Source of the DNA: Corynebacterium gerontici
Lineage (GTDB): Bacteria > Actinomycetota > Actinomycetes > Mycobacteriales > Mycobacteriaceae
Direction: 5' to 3'
DNA: 64,000 bases
Assembly: GCF_003813985.1 (NCBI RefSeq)
Contig: NZ_CP033897.1
Location: 1,054,001-1,118,000, forward strand
Both the position numbers and the translations under genes were made by a program. The notes under the pieces were generated by a model, which ran no database searches, was not told the DNA's origin, and saw nothing but the letters and a program-made list of their open reading frames with translations. Positions within the stretch are counted from its first letter, which is position 1. Each line of letters opens with the position of its first letter. This document shows positions 38,450 to 48,644 of this stretch, piece by piece.

Positions 38450-40180
38450 ATGCTTGCGGATCTGACCATCGAAAACCTCGGCGTCATCCCACAATCCACG
38501 CTTGAACTCAGCGAAGGGCTCACCGTACTTACCGGTGAAACCGGCGCAGGCAAAACAATGGTGGTAACCGGTCTGCGCCTATTGTGTGGCGGGCGCGCGG
38601 ATGCATCGAGGGTGCGAAGTGGTGCGGACAAAGCCGTTGCTGAGGGGCGTTTCTTGGTCGATTCTTTGGCCGAGCAGGATCGCGAGTCGGCGCTCGCAGT
38701 GTTGGAGGACGCTGGTGGAGCCGTCGACGAAGCCGGAGAAGTTATCGCTCTGCGTTCGGTAAGTGCGCAGGGCCGGTCGCGTGCCTATCTTGGTGGACGC
38801 TCAACCCCAGCCGCAACGCTGGCGCAGTTCACCGAGCAATTGCTCACGATCCACGGTCAAAACGATCAATTGCGACTGCTCAATGCCGACCGGCAGCGCG
38901 AGGCTCTGGATCGTTTTGAACCAAAAATCGGACCGATCCTCAGGGAGTACACTGACGCTTTTCGCCGTTGGCGGAAGTTATCCAAAGAATACGAACAAAA
39001 GCTTCGCTCGCGTCAGGAACTGGCCCTCGAGTCTGATCGCTTGCAGTTTGCGATAGACGAGATTCAAGCAGTGGATCCGCAGCCAGGTGAAGACCAAGAG
39101 CTGGTGTCCACTATCCGAAAGTTGGAAGGCCTGGATGCGCTGAAAGAAGCCGCGAGTAGTGCGTTGGCAGCTATTGACGGTGCTGAAGTTTTGGGGGATT
39201 TCGGCGGAGACACCCCTGGCGGCGCCTCGGATGCCGTGGGCCTGGCGCATAGTGCGCTGATTGGTGTGGAAGAGTCTGAGCTTGCCTCCATTGCGCAGCG
39301 TTTGGACGCGGTCAGTAGTGAACTGTCTGAACTGTCCGGCGAGCTGGGCCGATTTCTTGGTGGCTTACCCGCAGATTCTGAACAACTAGAACAATTGCTG
39401 CAACGCCAGCAAGACATTAAGAAACTCACCAGGAAATATGCTCCTGATATCGACGGCGTGTTGCTGTGGCTTGCCAAAGCCGAGCAGAAACTCGCACAGC
39501 TCGATGCATCACCGGAGGCTCTGGAGGCGTTGCAGCGAGAAGTTGAGCAGGCCCAAAGTCGTATGGAATCCCTCGGTGCCCGAGTGAGCGCAGCGAGAGT
39601 GAGCGCAGCCCAACACTTAGGTCGCCTGGTTAGCCAAGAACTTCAAGGGCTTGCGATGCCGAAGGCACGATTCGAGGTTCGGATCACCGAGCAAACCCCG
39701 CAAGTTCACGGCTACGACGCCGTGGAGTTCCTGCTGGCACCGAACGCCGCGCTGGAAGCCAAACCGCTTGCCACCTCGGCTTCCGGAGGTGAGCTTTCCA
39801 GGGTGATGCTCGCTTTGGAAGTCATCTTGAGCACGGGATCGCATGGAACCACCCTGGTTTTTGATGAAGTGGATGCCGGCGTCGGTGGTAAAGCGGCGGT
39901 GGAGATTGGGCGTCGTCTAGCGAAGTTGGCACAACATCACCAGGTCATCGTGGTCACGCACCTCCCCCAAGTGGCGGCGTATGCGGACACGCATTTGCAC
40001 GTTGCAAAGGACGTTGGCGAAACGTCCGTGACTTCTGGGGTATCCAATCTTGACGCTCAGCAGCGCACCGAGGAATTATCCCGAATGCTTGCGGGTTTGG
40101 ACGATACTGAAACCGGTAAAGCACACGCCCGAGAGCTGTTGGAGCGGGCGCAGCGAGAGGTTGAAGCGATGCGGGGTTGA
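38450..40180 (+). CDS. recN: DNA repair protein RecN
   Basis: SMC-like ATPase of double-strand-break repair. The 576-residue protein has Walker A at about 29-36 (GETGAGKT), a long central coiled coil (about 150-420), the signature SASGGELSRVMLALEV and Walker B TLVFDEVDAGVGGKAAVEIG. The ATG at 38450 has no ribosome-binding site but lies 7 nt after TAGCAT, so a leaderless mRNA is likely. Sits between nadK and steA as in mycobacteria. Confidence 0.97.
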   Translation: MLADLTIENLGVIPQSTLELSEGLTVLTGETGAGKTMVVTGLRLLCGGRADASRVRSGADKAVAEGRFLVDSLAEQDRESALAVLEDAGGAVDEAGEVIALRSVSAQGRSRAYLGGRSTPAATLAQFTEQLLTIHGQNDQLRLLNADRQREALDRFEPKIGPILREYTDAFRRWRKLSKEYEQKLRSRQELALESDRLQFAIDEIQAVDPQPGEDQELVSTIRKLEGLDALKEAASSALAAIDGAEVLGDFGGDTPGGASDAVGLAHSALIGVEESELASIAQRLDAVSSELSELSGELGRFLGGLPADSEQLEQLLQRQQDIKKLTRKYAPDIDGVLLWLAKAEQKLAQLDASPEALEALQREVEQAQSRMESLGARVSAARVSAAQHLGRLVSQELQGLAMPKARFEVRITEQTPQVHGYDAVEFLLAPNAALEAKPLATSASGGELSRVMLALEVILSTGSHGTTLVFDEVDAGVGGKAAVEIGRRLAKLAQHHQVIVVTHLPQVAAYADTHLHVAKDVGETSVTSGVSNLDAQQRTEELSRMLAGLDDTETGKAHARELLERAQREVEAMRG

Positions 40181-40238
40181 CGTTCTTTTTACTCCTCGTC
40201 CGCGTGGCAACTTCTACACTTTGGGCTTTTCCGCCACA

Positions 40239-41432
40239 ATGAACGCCATGAGTCTGTTCTCCCGTTCCGAGGAACTTCCTGGTCTGCACGCAGTGGCCCG
40301 AGATTGCTCTCCCGGCAGCAAAGGATTTAAGCGCCTTTCCGCAGGCGACATTGCGGTGATTGACGCCCCCGATATCTCGCGTGCTTTCGCCCAAGAGCTC
40401 ATCAATGCTCAGCCGAAGGCAGTGGTCAATGTTGCCCGATTTTCCACGGGAGCACTACCGAATTATGGTCCCCAGATGTTGCTGGATGCCCACATTGTGC
40501 TTGTGGAGGCGGTAGGCGCATCGGTGTGGGAAGGGCTGCGCAGCGGTCGCAAGGCGCGACTGACCGACGAAGGTGAGCTCTACCATGGCGAAAAGCTCGT
40601 CGCTCGAGGCGAGGTGGTGCAGCAACTCGACGCCGAAGCGAAGTTTGCTGAAGCACAGCAGTCCCTCGTGGATCGCATGGAGGCATATTTCGGCAATACC
40701 ATCCAATTCATTCATTCGGAAGCTCCTTTGCTAATCGACGGTCTCGGCGTGCCAGAAAGTGGTGCTTCGCTCCGAGACCGGAAGGTGCTCGTTGTGTCGG
40801 CTGGTATCGGACATCGAGATCAGATGAAGGCATTGCGCAACTTCATTCGGGAGTTTGAACCTGCACTCATTGGTGTGGATGCGGGTGCAGACACACTCGT
40901 TGAAATGGGCTATCGACCCGATTTTATCGTTGGGGATCCTGATGGCATCGGCGCTGAGGCGCTTCGTAGCGGTGCCCGAGTGGTACTGCCCGCTGATCCC
41001 GATGGCCATGCGGTTGGGCTCGAAAGAATCCAGGATTTGGGCATCGGCGCCACCACCTTCCCGGCCGCGGTTGATTCAGCAACCGATCTTGGGTTGCTGT
41101 TGGCGGACTTCCACGGCGCTGAGATGATCGTCAATGTTGGTGCCCCATTCGACCTCGAGGCGGTATTTGCAGAACGTCCGGAGGCATCCCCCTCGGCCAT
41201 GCTCACTCGCATGAAGGTGAATAGGAAGCTTGTAGATGCTGGCAATATCATCGACCTCTACACCGTGCGTGGTGGTGCCGGACTTGGCTGGATGTGGGCC
41301 ATTTTGGCGTTGCTCATCGCGGCCGCGGTGTTCGTCCTGATTGCCGGTTCAACAGGTGACGGCAGCTTTATGGAGAACTTCACCACAACCTGGAACAACA
41401 TTGCATTGTGGTTCCAAGGACTGTTCAAATAG
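40239..41432 (+). CDS. steA: Septation protein SteA
   Basis: 397 residues. A large cytoplasmic part with a thiamin-pyrophosphokinase/DUF115-like fold (VLVVSAGIGHRDQMKALRNFIREFEPALIGVDAGADTLVEMGYRPDFIVGDPDG) is followed by one C-terminal transmembrane helix (GWMWAILALLIAAAVFVLIAG) and a short tail outside. In C. glutamicum SteA with SteB promotes the RipC-FtsEX cell-separation pathway. No ribosome-binding site is visible; ATG at 40239 or at 40248 may start the protein. The recN stop is 58 nt upstream, and steB follows after 30 nt. Confidence 0.9.
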   Translation: MNAMSLFSRSEELPGLHAVARDCSPGSKGFKRLSAGDIAVIDAPDISRAFAQELINAQPKAVVNVARFSTGALPNYGPQMLLDAHIVLVEAVGASVWEGLRSGRKARLTDEGELYHGEKLVARGEVVQQLDAEAKFAEAQQSLVDRMEAYFGNTIQFIHSEAPLLIDGLGVPESGASLRDRKVLVVSAGIGHRDQMKALRNFIREFEPALIGVDAGADTLVEMGYRPDFIVGDPDGIGAEALRSGARVVLPADPDGHAVGLERIQDLGIGATTFPAAVDSATDLGLLLADFHGAEMIVNVGAPFDLEAVFAERPEASPSAMLTRMKVNRKLVDAGNIIDLYTVRGGAGLGWMWAILALLIAAAVFVLIAGSTGDGSFMENFTTTWNNIALWFQGLFK

Positions 41433-41462
41433 GCACTGCACCCAACGAGAAACGAGATAGTG

Positions 41463-42476
41463 ATGGCTAAATCTTCAAAACGGACTGCGGCAGTTGTCGC
41501 GGGTGTTGGATTGGGTGCAGCGCTAGGCATCGCAGCCGGCGCCTTAGTTCTGGCTCCAAACCTCCCCGGCGATCAGGGGCCGGCGGCGGGCGGACTTGTC
41601 GCGGCCCGAGACAATGCAGAGCAAGAAGCTGAGGTGGCAAACGCACAGGCGCAAACAGCGGATGAATTTATTAAGGCCGTTGCTCCTCAAGCAGTGGAGG
41701 GCCAGTTGCAAGATAAGCCGATTCTAATTCTTCGCGCGCCTGGTTCCTCCAATGAAGACTATGAACAGGTGAAATCCCTGCTGAAGACTTCAGGTGCAAT
41801 CGACTCGGGCACCATCGAGCTGGAAGATTCCTTCTTTGATCAAAATGGGGCAGACGGGCTCAAGAGCGTGGTTACCAATTCGCTGCCAGCAGGCGCCCAG
41901 CTTTCTGAAGACAAGCTGGATGCTGGTACGCATGCAGGAGAGGCGTTAGCTGCCGCGTTGTTCCTGGACAAGGACGGCAAGGAAAAAGCCACCACCGCTG
42001 ACCGTGCGGTGATTTTGAAGGCGCTTCGCCAAGACAAGTACATTGACTACCCCGACAACACCATCTTGCCTGCGCAGGGAGTAGTGCTGCTGCTCGACAA
42101 CAGTGACAATGGCGACAATGCGTTCCGCTCTCAAGCGGAAGCAAACTTCGCATCCGCCCTGCGTGAAAAAGGTGGCCCCGTCGTGGTGGCCGGTGGCGTG
42201 TACACGGCAGTGGATGGTGCCACCATTGATCTGCTTCGTTCAGATTCTCAGGATGAAGTATCCACGGTGGACTCGATTGAGCGTGCGTGGGCACAGGTTG
42301 CAGCAATCCTGGCGCTGAAAGAACAGTTTGATTCGGCTCAAGGTGACTATGGTGCTGCTGATAGCGCGGAGGCCGCCTCGCCATCGCCGGCAGGTGCGCA
42401 GGCTGCCTCCGAGGAAGCCTCTTCAGAAGCCAAGAAGACCGATACAACGACTGCGAGCGCGCAACCTGAGACCTAA
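41463..42476 (+). CDS. steB: SteB / MctB-like envelope protein
   Basis: 337 residues. A basic start (MAKSSKRTA) and one N-terminal transmembrane or uncleaved signal segment (AVVAGVGLGAALGIAAGALVLAP) are followed by a coiled segment (ARDNAEQEAEVANAQAQ) and the MctB-like extracytoplasmic domain (KPILILRAPGSSNEDYEQVKSLLKTSGA...VVLLLDNSDNGDNAF). The last 50 residues are Ala/Ser/Glu-rich and disordered. M. tuberculosis Rv1698 (MctB) was linked to copper, but the corynebacterial homologue SteB works with SteA in cell separation. ATG at 41463 is preferred to the GTG at 41460. Confidence 0.88.
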   Translation: MAKSSKRTAAVVAGVGLGAALGIAAGALVLAPNLPGDQGPAAGGLVAARDNAEQEAEVANAQAQTADEFIKAVAPQAVEGQLQDKPILILRAPGSSNEDYEQVKSLLKTSGAIDSGTIELEDSFFDQNGADGLKSVVTNSLPAGAQLSEDKLDAGTHAGEALAAALFLDKDGKEKATTADRAVILKALRQDKYIDYPDNTILPAQGVVLLLDNSDNGDNAFRSQAEANFASALREKGGPVVVAGGVYTAVDGATIDLLRSDSQDEVSTVDSIERAWAQVAAILALKEQFDSAQGDYGAADSAEAASPSPAGAQAASEEASSEAKKTDTTTASAQPET

Positions 42477-42526
42477 ATGCTACTCACCAGCGCAATGCAA
42501 GAAAATCCTGGCGCGATGATATATTG

Positions 42527-44304
<1,778 letters not shown>

Positions 44305-44317
44305 GGGGAAGTCTTAG

Positions 44318-44971
44318 ATGTCACAGCAACATGAGTTTGAGGTTCTGGAAAGTGAACTTTTGGTGGACGCCCCAATTCTCGCGCTTCGCCGAGATTACGT
44401 GCGTATGCCGGGTGGCACCGCAGCGCACCGGGAGATCGTGGAACACTTTGGTGCGGTGGCAATTGTGGTGATTAACGATGCCGATGAGGTGGCACTGATC
44501 CGCCAGTACCGGCATTCGGTTGGGCAGCGCCTGTGGGAATTGCCGGCCGGTTTGCTCGATGTTGCGCAGGAAGACCCATTGGAATGCGCAAAGCGCGAGC
44601 TTTTCGAAGAAGCTGGCCTTCACGCGCGAGAGTGGGCGCTGCTCAGTGACATCGTGACAAGCCCTGGATTTGCCGAGGAATCGATCCGTATCTTTATCGC
44701 ACGAGGCCTCACTGAGCAATCGCGCCCGGAGGCCGAGCATGAAGAAGCGGAGCTTGAGCTTTCCTGGTGCCCGCTGGATCAGGCGGTTAGCAAGGCGCTT
44801 TCCGGCGAGATCGTGAACGCCACGGCAGTTGCAGGAATTTTGGGTGTGTATGCCATGCGCAGTGGATCTTCGGCTCCTAGGCTCCCAGACGAACCGTTTA
44901 CCCTCCGGCCTGAGCATCTTGCTTTTCGACGCCAGCGTGAAGGCATCACCCCGGATATGAAGAAGGTGTAG
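44318..44971 (+). CDS. NUDIX hydrolase, probable ADP-ribose pyrophosphatase
   Basis: 217 residues. The Nudix box is complete: [24 protein letters not shown] (G-5x-E-7x-R-E-U-x-E-E-x-G-U). The surrounding fold ([25 protein letters not shown]; the RQYR and ELPAG pieces) is that of ADP-ribose pyrophosphatases, which remove toxic ADP-ribose as AMP and ribose 5-phosphate. It matches Rv1700 by position between pyrG and xerD. It starts 13 nt after pyrG with GGGGAAG upstream. A copy of the 11-base word lies near the 3' end. Confidence 0.92.
   Translation: MSQQHEFEVLESELLVDAPILALRRDYVRMPGGTAAHREIVEHFGAVAIVVINDADEVALIRQYRHSVGQRLWELPAGLLDVAQEDPLECAKRELFEEAGLHAREWALLSDIVTSPGFAEESIRIFIARGLTEQSRPEAEHEEAELELSWCPLDQAVSKALSGEIVNATAVAGILGVYAMRSGSSAPRLPDEPFTLRPEHLAFRRQREGITPDMKKV
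44921..44931 (-). repeat. Copy 8 of 11-base word CGTCGAAAAGC
   Basis: Exact copy on the minus strand inside the NUDIX gene, where the plus strand reads L-A-F-R-R. Confidence 0.7.
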
Positions 44972-44976
44972 CTGCG

Positions 44977-45897
44977 ATGCAAGCCCAGCGACTCGCCACT
45001 CGATGGCTGCGTTATTTGGCTGTCGAGCAGGGGGTGAGCGCACACACCCTGAGCAATTATCGCCGCGATGTGCAGCGCTATCTCCGCTGGCTTGAGGCGC
45101 AAGGCATTGAAGATCTGTCAGAGGTACACACGCCCCTGTTGCAGAGATACGTTGCCTTTTTAAGGCAAGGGGACACAGAACTGGGGGCGCGCCCTTTGGC
45201 TCCCAGTTCTGTTGCGCGGGCTTTGATCGTTGTGCGAGGTTTGCATAAATTTGCGGTGGAAGAAGGCGTGCTGGCCAATAACGTGGCCGCGGATGTCGCG
45301 CCGCCGCGTGGCGGCCAGCATTTGCCCGAAACCTTGAGTATTGATCAGGTGCAATGCCTGTTGGAGTCGATACCTGCTGGAGAATCAGCTACACCGGTCG
45401 ATCTGCGAGATCGCGCCCTTTTGGAGCTGCTGTACGGTACCGGCATGCGAATCTCTGAAGCGTTGGCACTTAACGTGGATGAACTGCGCGATTGCGGAGA
45501 TCTTCTCAAGGTGACTGGCAAAGGCCGGAAACAAAGGATCGTTCCTCTAGGAAGCAAGGCGAAAGCTGCCTTGCAGGCATATTTGGTGAGAGGCCGGCCA
45601 GCCTTGGCCACGGGAACTTCTCATGCGGCATTTCTGAATACTCGCGGCCGAGCACTGAGCAGGAATAGCGCCTGGCATGTGCTGAAGCACGCCGCCGAAC
45701 GGTCCGGTTTGGACCAGGGCATTTCTCCGCACACCCTGCGGCATAGTTATGCATCGCACCTCATCGAGGGTGGGGCTGATGTTCGCGTGGTGCAGGAATT
45801 GCTCGGGCATGCATCAGTAACCACCACACAGATTTATACGCATATCAGCGCGGAAAACCTTCGGAGCGTGTGGGCAAGCAGCCACCCACGAGCATGA
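44977..45897 (+). CDS. xerD: Tyrosine recombinase XerD
   Basis: 306 residues. N-terminal SAM-like DNA-binding domain ([31 protein letters not shown]) and the catalytic domain with the R-K-H-R-H-Y set: [63 protein letters not shown]. It would resolve chromosome dimers at dif with XerC. The location between NUDIX and the ParA-like gene is the conserved place of xerD in this order. The start lies 5 nt after the NUDIX stop. Confidence 0.96.
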   Translation: MQAQRLATRWLRYLAVEQGVSAHTLSNYRRDVQRYLRWLEAQGIEDLSEVHTPLLQRYVAFLRQGDTELGARPLAPSSVARALIVVRGLHKFAVEEGVLANNVAADVAPPRGGQHLPETLSIDQVQCLLESIPAGESATPVDLRDRALLELLYGTGMRISEALALNVDELRDCGDLLKVTGKGRKQRIVPLGSKAKAALQAYLVRGRPALATGTSHAAFLNTRGRALSRNSAWHVLKHAAERSGLDQGISPHTLRHSYASHLIEGGADVRVVQELLGHASVTTTQIYTHISAENLRSVWASSHPRA

Positions 45898-45991
45898 ACC
45901 CTATAAGCAAGGGCACAGTCTTGACGTAGAAGTAGCGGCTTGGACTCCGCTAGACTGCTAGTAATAACACTGATGAAATTCAGGCGTGGGA

Positions 45992-46002
45992 CGTCGAAAA
46001 GC
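45992..46002 (+). repeat. Copy 9 of 11-base word CGTCGAAAAGC
   Basis: Exact copy on the plus strand in the 139-bp gap between xerD and the ParA-like gene; extended form GGGACGTCGAAAAGC. The same gap holds promoter-like TTGGAC/TAATAA hexamers. Confidence 0.7.
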
Positions 46003-46036
46003 TGGAACAGCGTGAAGTCTAGGAAGTAGGGTTGAC

Positions 46037-46909
46037 ATGAGCAAGGATGGCCTGTTTCAAGAGCCGGAGGGCAAAGTCGGGCTCACCGGGCGTCCTGTGC
46101 GGGTGTTTCCTGAGCCCAAGCCGCTGAGTAGTCACGGTCCCGCCAAGGTGCTTTCAATGTGCAACCAGAAAGGTGGAGTGGGGAAGACCACTTCAACCAT
46201 CAACTTGGGTGCTTGCCTGGCGGAGGCCGGGCGCAAGGTGCTTTTGGTTGACCTCGACCCGCAAGGCGCTCTATCTGCAGGGCTCGGCGTGCCGCATGAT
46301 GAACTAGACGTCACCGTGTACAACCTCATGGTGGACCACCACACCTCGATTCACCAGGCAATCCACAAGACGAACGTGGCCGGATTGGATCTGGTTCCTG
46401 CGAATATCGATCTTTCAGCGGCGGAAATTCAACTTGTGAATGAAGTAGGCCGAGAACAAACGCTCGCCAGGGCGCTACGGCCGGTGATGCGTGATTACGA
46501 CTACATCATCCTGGACTGTCAGCCCTCGCTTGGTTTGCTCACCGTCAATGCGCTGAGCTGTTCGCAGGGTGTCATTATCCCAATGGAGTGCGAATATTTC
46601 TCACTCCGCGGATTGGCCTTGCTGACCGATACCGTTGAGAAAGTGCGCGATCGCCTCAATTTTGACCTGGAAATCATCGGGATCTTGGTCACCATGTTTG
46701 ATCGTCGCACGACCCATGCCCGCGAGGTGATGTCGAGGGTGGTGGAAGTGTTCGAGGATCGAGTGTTTGACACCGTAATTACCCGCACCGTGCGATTCCC
46801 GGAAACTTCCGTCGCAGGGGAACCCATCATCACGTGGGCTCCGAACTCTCAGGGCGCGCAGCAATATCGCCAGCTTGCCCGCGAGGTTATTGAACGCACT
46901 GGCGGCTAG
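46037..46909 (+). CDS. ParA-family ATPase (PldP-like)
   Basis: 290 residues. The deviant Walker A NQKGGVGKTT is at about 43-52, with VLLVDLDPQGALSAGLG and DYIILDCQPSLGLLTVNALS. It resembles the ParA-like orphan ATPases encoded next to scpA in actinobacteria (Rv1708; PldP of C. glutamicum, which influences division-site placement). No ParB partner is adjacent, so this is not the main parAB system. A likely promoter lies in the 139-bp gap upstream. The next gene, scpA, starts 11 nt after the stop. Confidence 0.92.
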   Translation: MSKDGLFQEPEGKVGLTGRPVRVFPEPKPLSSHGPAKVLSMCNQKGGVGKTTSTINLGACLAEAGRKVLLVDLDPQGALSAGLGVPHDELDVTVYNLMVDHHTSIHQAIHKTNVAGLDLVPANIDLSAAEIQLVNEVGREQTLARALRPVMRDYDYIILDCQPSLGLLTVNALSCSQGVIIPMECEYFSLRGLALLTDTVEKVRDRLNFDLEIIGILVTMFDRRTTHAREVMSRVVEVFEDRVFDTVITRTVRFPETSVAGEPIITWAPNSQGAQQYRQLAREVIERTGG

Positions 46910-46920
46910 GGCGACAACCT

Positions 46921-47733
46921 GTGGCTTCGGAAGCTATGGAGCAACCGGAAATCACTGGTTTCCGAATTGTTCTGCACAACTTTGAGGGCCCCTTTGATCT
47001 GCTGCTGCAGCTCATCAGCGCCAAAAAGCTCGACGTCACTGACGTTGCGCTCGCAAAAGTTACCGATGAATTCGTGGCATATGTCCGCGAGCTCGGTGCG
47101 ATGGCGGAGCTTGATGAGGTCACAGAGTTTCTTGTTGTGGCGGCAACGTTGTTGGATCTCAAGACCGCCCGGCTCTTGCCGCGGGGAGAAGTGGACAGCC
47201 TCGAGGATCTCGCGCTGCTTGAATCGCGCGATCTCCTTTTTGCCAGATTGTTGCAGTACAAAGCGTATCGGGAAGTGGCCGAACTCTTCGCGCGCTGGCA
47301 GCAAGCGACGCGGCGCCAGTACCCGCGTGCCGTGGGGCTTGAAGCGCAGTTCGCAACCTCTTTGCCACCTGTTGAGTTGGGGCACACACCGGAGAGCTTC
47401 GCTAGCCTTGCCGCGAGTGTGTTCCGCCCGAAGCCGCCCGAGGAAGTAGGGACGAGCCACATCCACCAAGTGCAAGTCAGCGTGCCGGAGCAGGCGGGGG
47501 TGGTGCTGAATACATTGAGGCTGCTCGGGGTAGGCAAGTGGTTGAGTTTTGACGAGCTTAGCCGTGGCTGCACTGTTTCCATGCAAATCGTTGGCCGCTT
47601 TCTTGCACTGTTAGAACTCTACAAAGCGCAGGCAATTGAAGTGTCTCAAGAGGAACCACTTGAACAGCTCAATATTGCTTGGACCGGTTTGGATGTAGAT
47701 CCGGCAGTGGTCGCTGCGGCGAACTGGGAGTAG
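46921..47733 (+). CDS. scpA: Segregation and condensation protein A
   Basis: Kleisin subunit of the SMC-ScpAB condensin. The 270-residue protein starts with the typical FRIVLHNFEGPFDLLLQLISAKKLDVTDVALAKVTDEFVAYV (SMC-neck-binding helices), has the middle region with LLDLKTARLLPRGE and the C-terminal winged helix (LSFDELSRGCTVSMQIVGRFLALLELYKAQAIEVSQEEPLEQLNIAW). The start is GTG. In most relatives scpB follows at once; here four other genes lie between them. Confidence 0.96.
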   Translation: MASEAMEQPEITGFRIVLHNFEGPFDLLLQLISAKKLDVTDVALAKVTDEFVAYVRELGAMAELDEVTEFLVVAATLLDLKTARLLPRGEVDSLEDLALLESRDLLFARLLQYKAYREVAELFARWQQATRRQYPRAVGLEAQFATSLPPVELGHTPESFASLAASVFRPKPPEEVGTSHIHQVQVSVPEQAGVVLNTLRLLGVGKWLSFDELSRGCTVSMQIVGRFLALLELYKAQAIEVSQEEPLEQLNIAWTGLDVDPAVVAAANWE

Positions 47734-47833
47734 CCCCTTACCCCTGGTTCAGTAGTGAGGCGGCTTAGTAACGAAGAAGTTATAAGATAGAACAGCGCGA
47801 ACGGGCTCTGGCAGTGGTGGACAGGAGGAGACA

Positions 47834-48448
47834 ATGAACATCATTGTGGTCTCAGGGCTGTCCACCGGCGTTGGTAAAACCACCGCGGCTGCCGCCATAG
47901 TTTCGGTGCTGAAAGCCCGCGGGCGTGATGTCGTCCCGGTGAAAATCGCCCGACTGCAGGGGATTCAAGCGGCTGCCGACACAGGTGACATTGGAACCAT
48001 TGAACGGCTCAGCGGAATCCGCGGACTCGATCTTTCGGGTACGGCGCACCCGTTGGCTAAGGTTCGTGAACTCGCCGAAGAAGGGAAGACGGTGGTGGTG
48101 GAGGGGTCTGGCGGTTTGAGTATTCCCTTGTTGAGGCATCAAACGATCGCGGACGTTGCTGCTGAGCTCGAAGCGCCTTTGGTGGTGGTCTCAGGTATGG
48201 CGGAGGGAGCGGTTTCTCTAGCGGTGCAAGCGGTGCGCTTCGCGCGCTTGTGCGGAGCAGAAGTGGCTGGTGTGATTGGTGGCAAACTTCCAGTCGATGC
48301 AGACCTCGCCACAAGGTTGAAGCTGATGGAGGTGTCAAATAAAACTGGAGCCCCATTTTTTGGCAGCTTGCCCGATGGCATCGGCGACTCGGCGCCCGAA
48401 GAATTTTGGCGTTATATCAAGACGGTGACGCTGCCGAGTCACTGGTAG
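47834..48448 (+). CDS. BioD-like ATPase (divergent dethiobiotin synthetase paralogue)
   Basis: 204 residues, related to BioD and MinD/CobQ-type P-loop enzymes. The loop is SGLSTGVGKTTAAAAI at about 7-22. VPVKI takes the place of BioD's VPVKPVQTG, and the VEGSGGLSIPL segment that of VEGAGGLLVRL. The substrate loop (K-P-x-x-T-G) is not conserved, and the protein is about 25 residues shorter than the true BioD 1.5 kb downstream, so it may not make dethiobiotin itself. AGGAGGAG precedes the ATG by 3 nt. A possible -10 (TATAAG) lies in the 100-bp gap after scpA. Likely biotin-linked by location. Confidence 0.75.
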   Translation: MNIIVVSGLSTGVGKTTAAAAIVSVLKARGRDVVPVKIARLQGIQAAADTGDIGTIERLSGIRGLDLSGTAHPLAKVRELAEEGKTVVVEGSGGLSIPLLRHQTIADVAAELEAPLVVVSGMAEGAVSLAVQAVRFARLCGAEVAGVIGGKLPVDADLATRLKLMEVSNKTGAPFFGSLPDGIGDSAPEEFWRYIKTVTLPSHW

Positions 48449-48538
48449 CGCTGATCGGCCTCCTGGCGCTTGAGGAGCTCCGGTTCTGCACTGCTCGAGT
48501 TCTTGCGACGCTTCGTGCTCGGAGGCTGCTGTGCACGG

Positions 48539-48561
48539 CTTGAACGGTGTTCAAGTACAAT
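48539..48561 (+). promoter_or_regulatory. Palindromic operator at the bioA promoter (BioQ-like)
   Basis: CTTGAACGGTGTTCAAG is a perfect 7-bp inverted repeat around GGT, immediately followed by a -10 TACAAT (48556-48561). The TGAAC-N3-GTTCA form resembles the operator described for the TetR-type biotin regulator BioQ of C. glutamicum. The 196-bp gap 48449-48644 otherwise holds no gene. No bioQ gene is in the window. Confidence 0.6.
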
Positions 48562-48644
48562 TGTGTTCAGAACTGAAAAGCCCCGCGAATTCCAGTTATC
48601 GGGCAAAACTTGCCCGGGCCTCGCCAAGGTTTGGAGACGTTGCA

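Noticed and set aside
38957..38967. GCTTTTCGCCG in recN as a further copy of the 11-base word
   Set aside because: One mismatch to the exact word; not counted so that the total stays strict.
40050..40238. Longer SteA starting inside recN
   Set aside because: It would overlap the conserved RecN C-terminus in another frame; the conserved SteA sequence starts near 40239.
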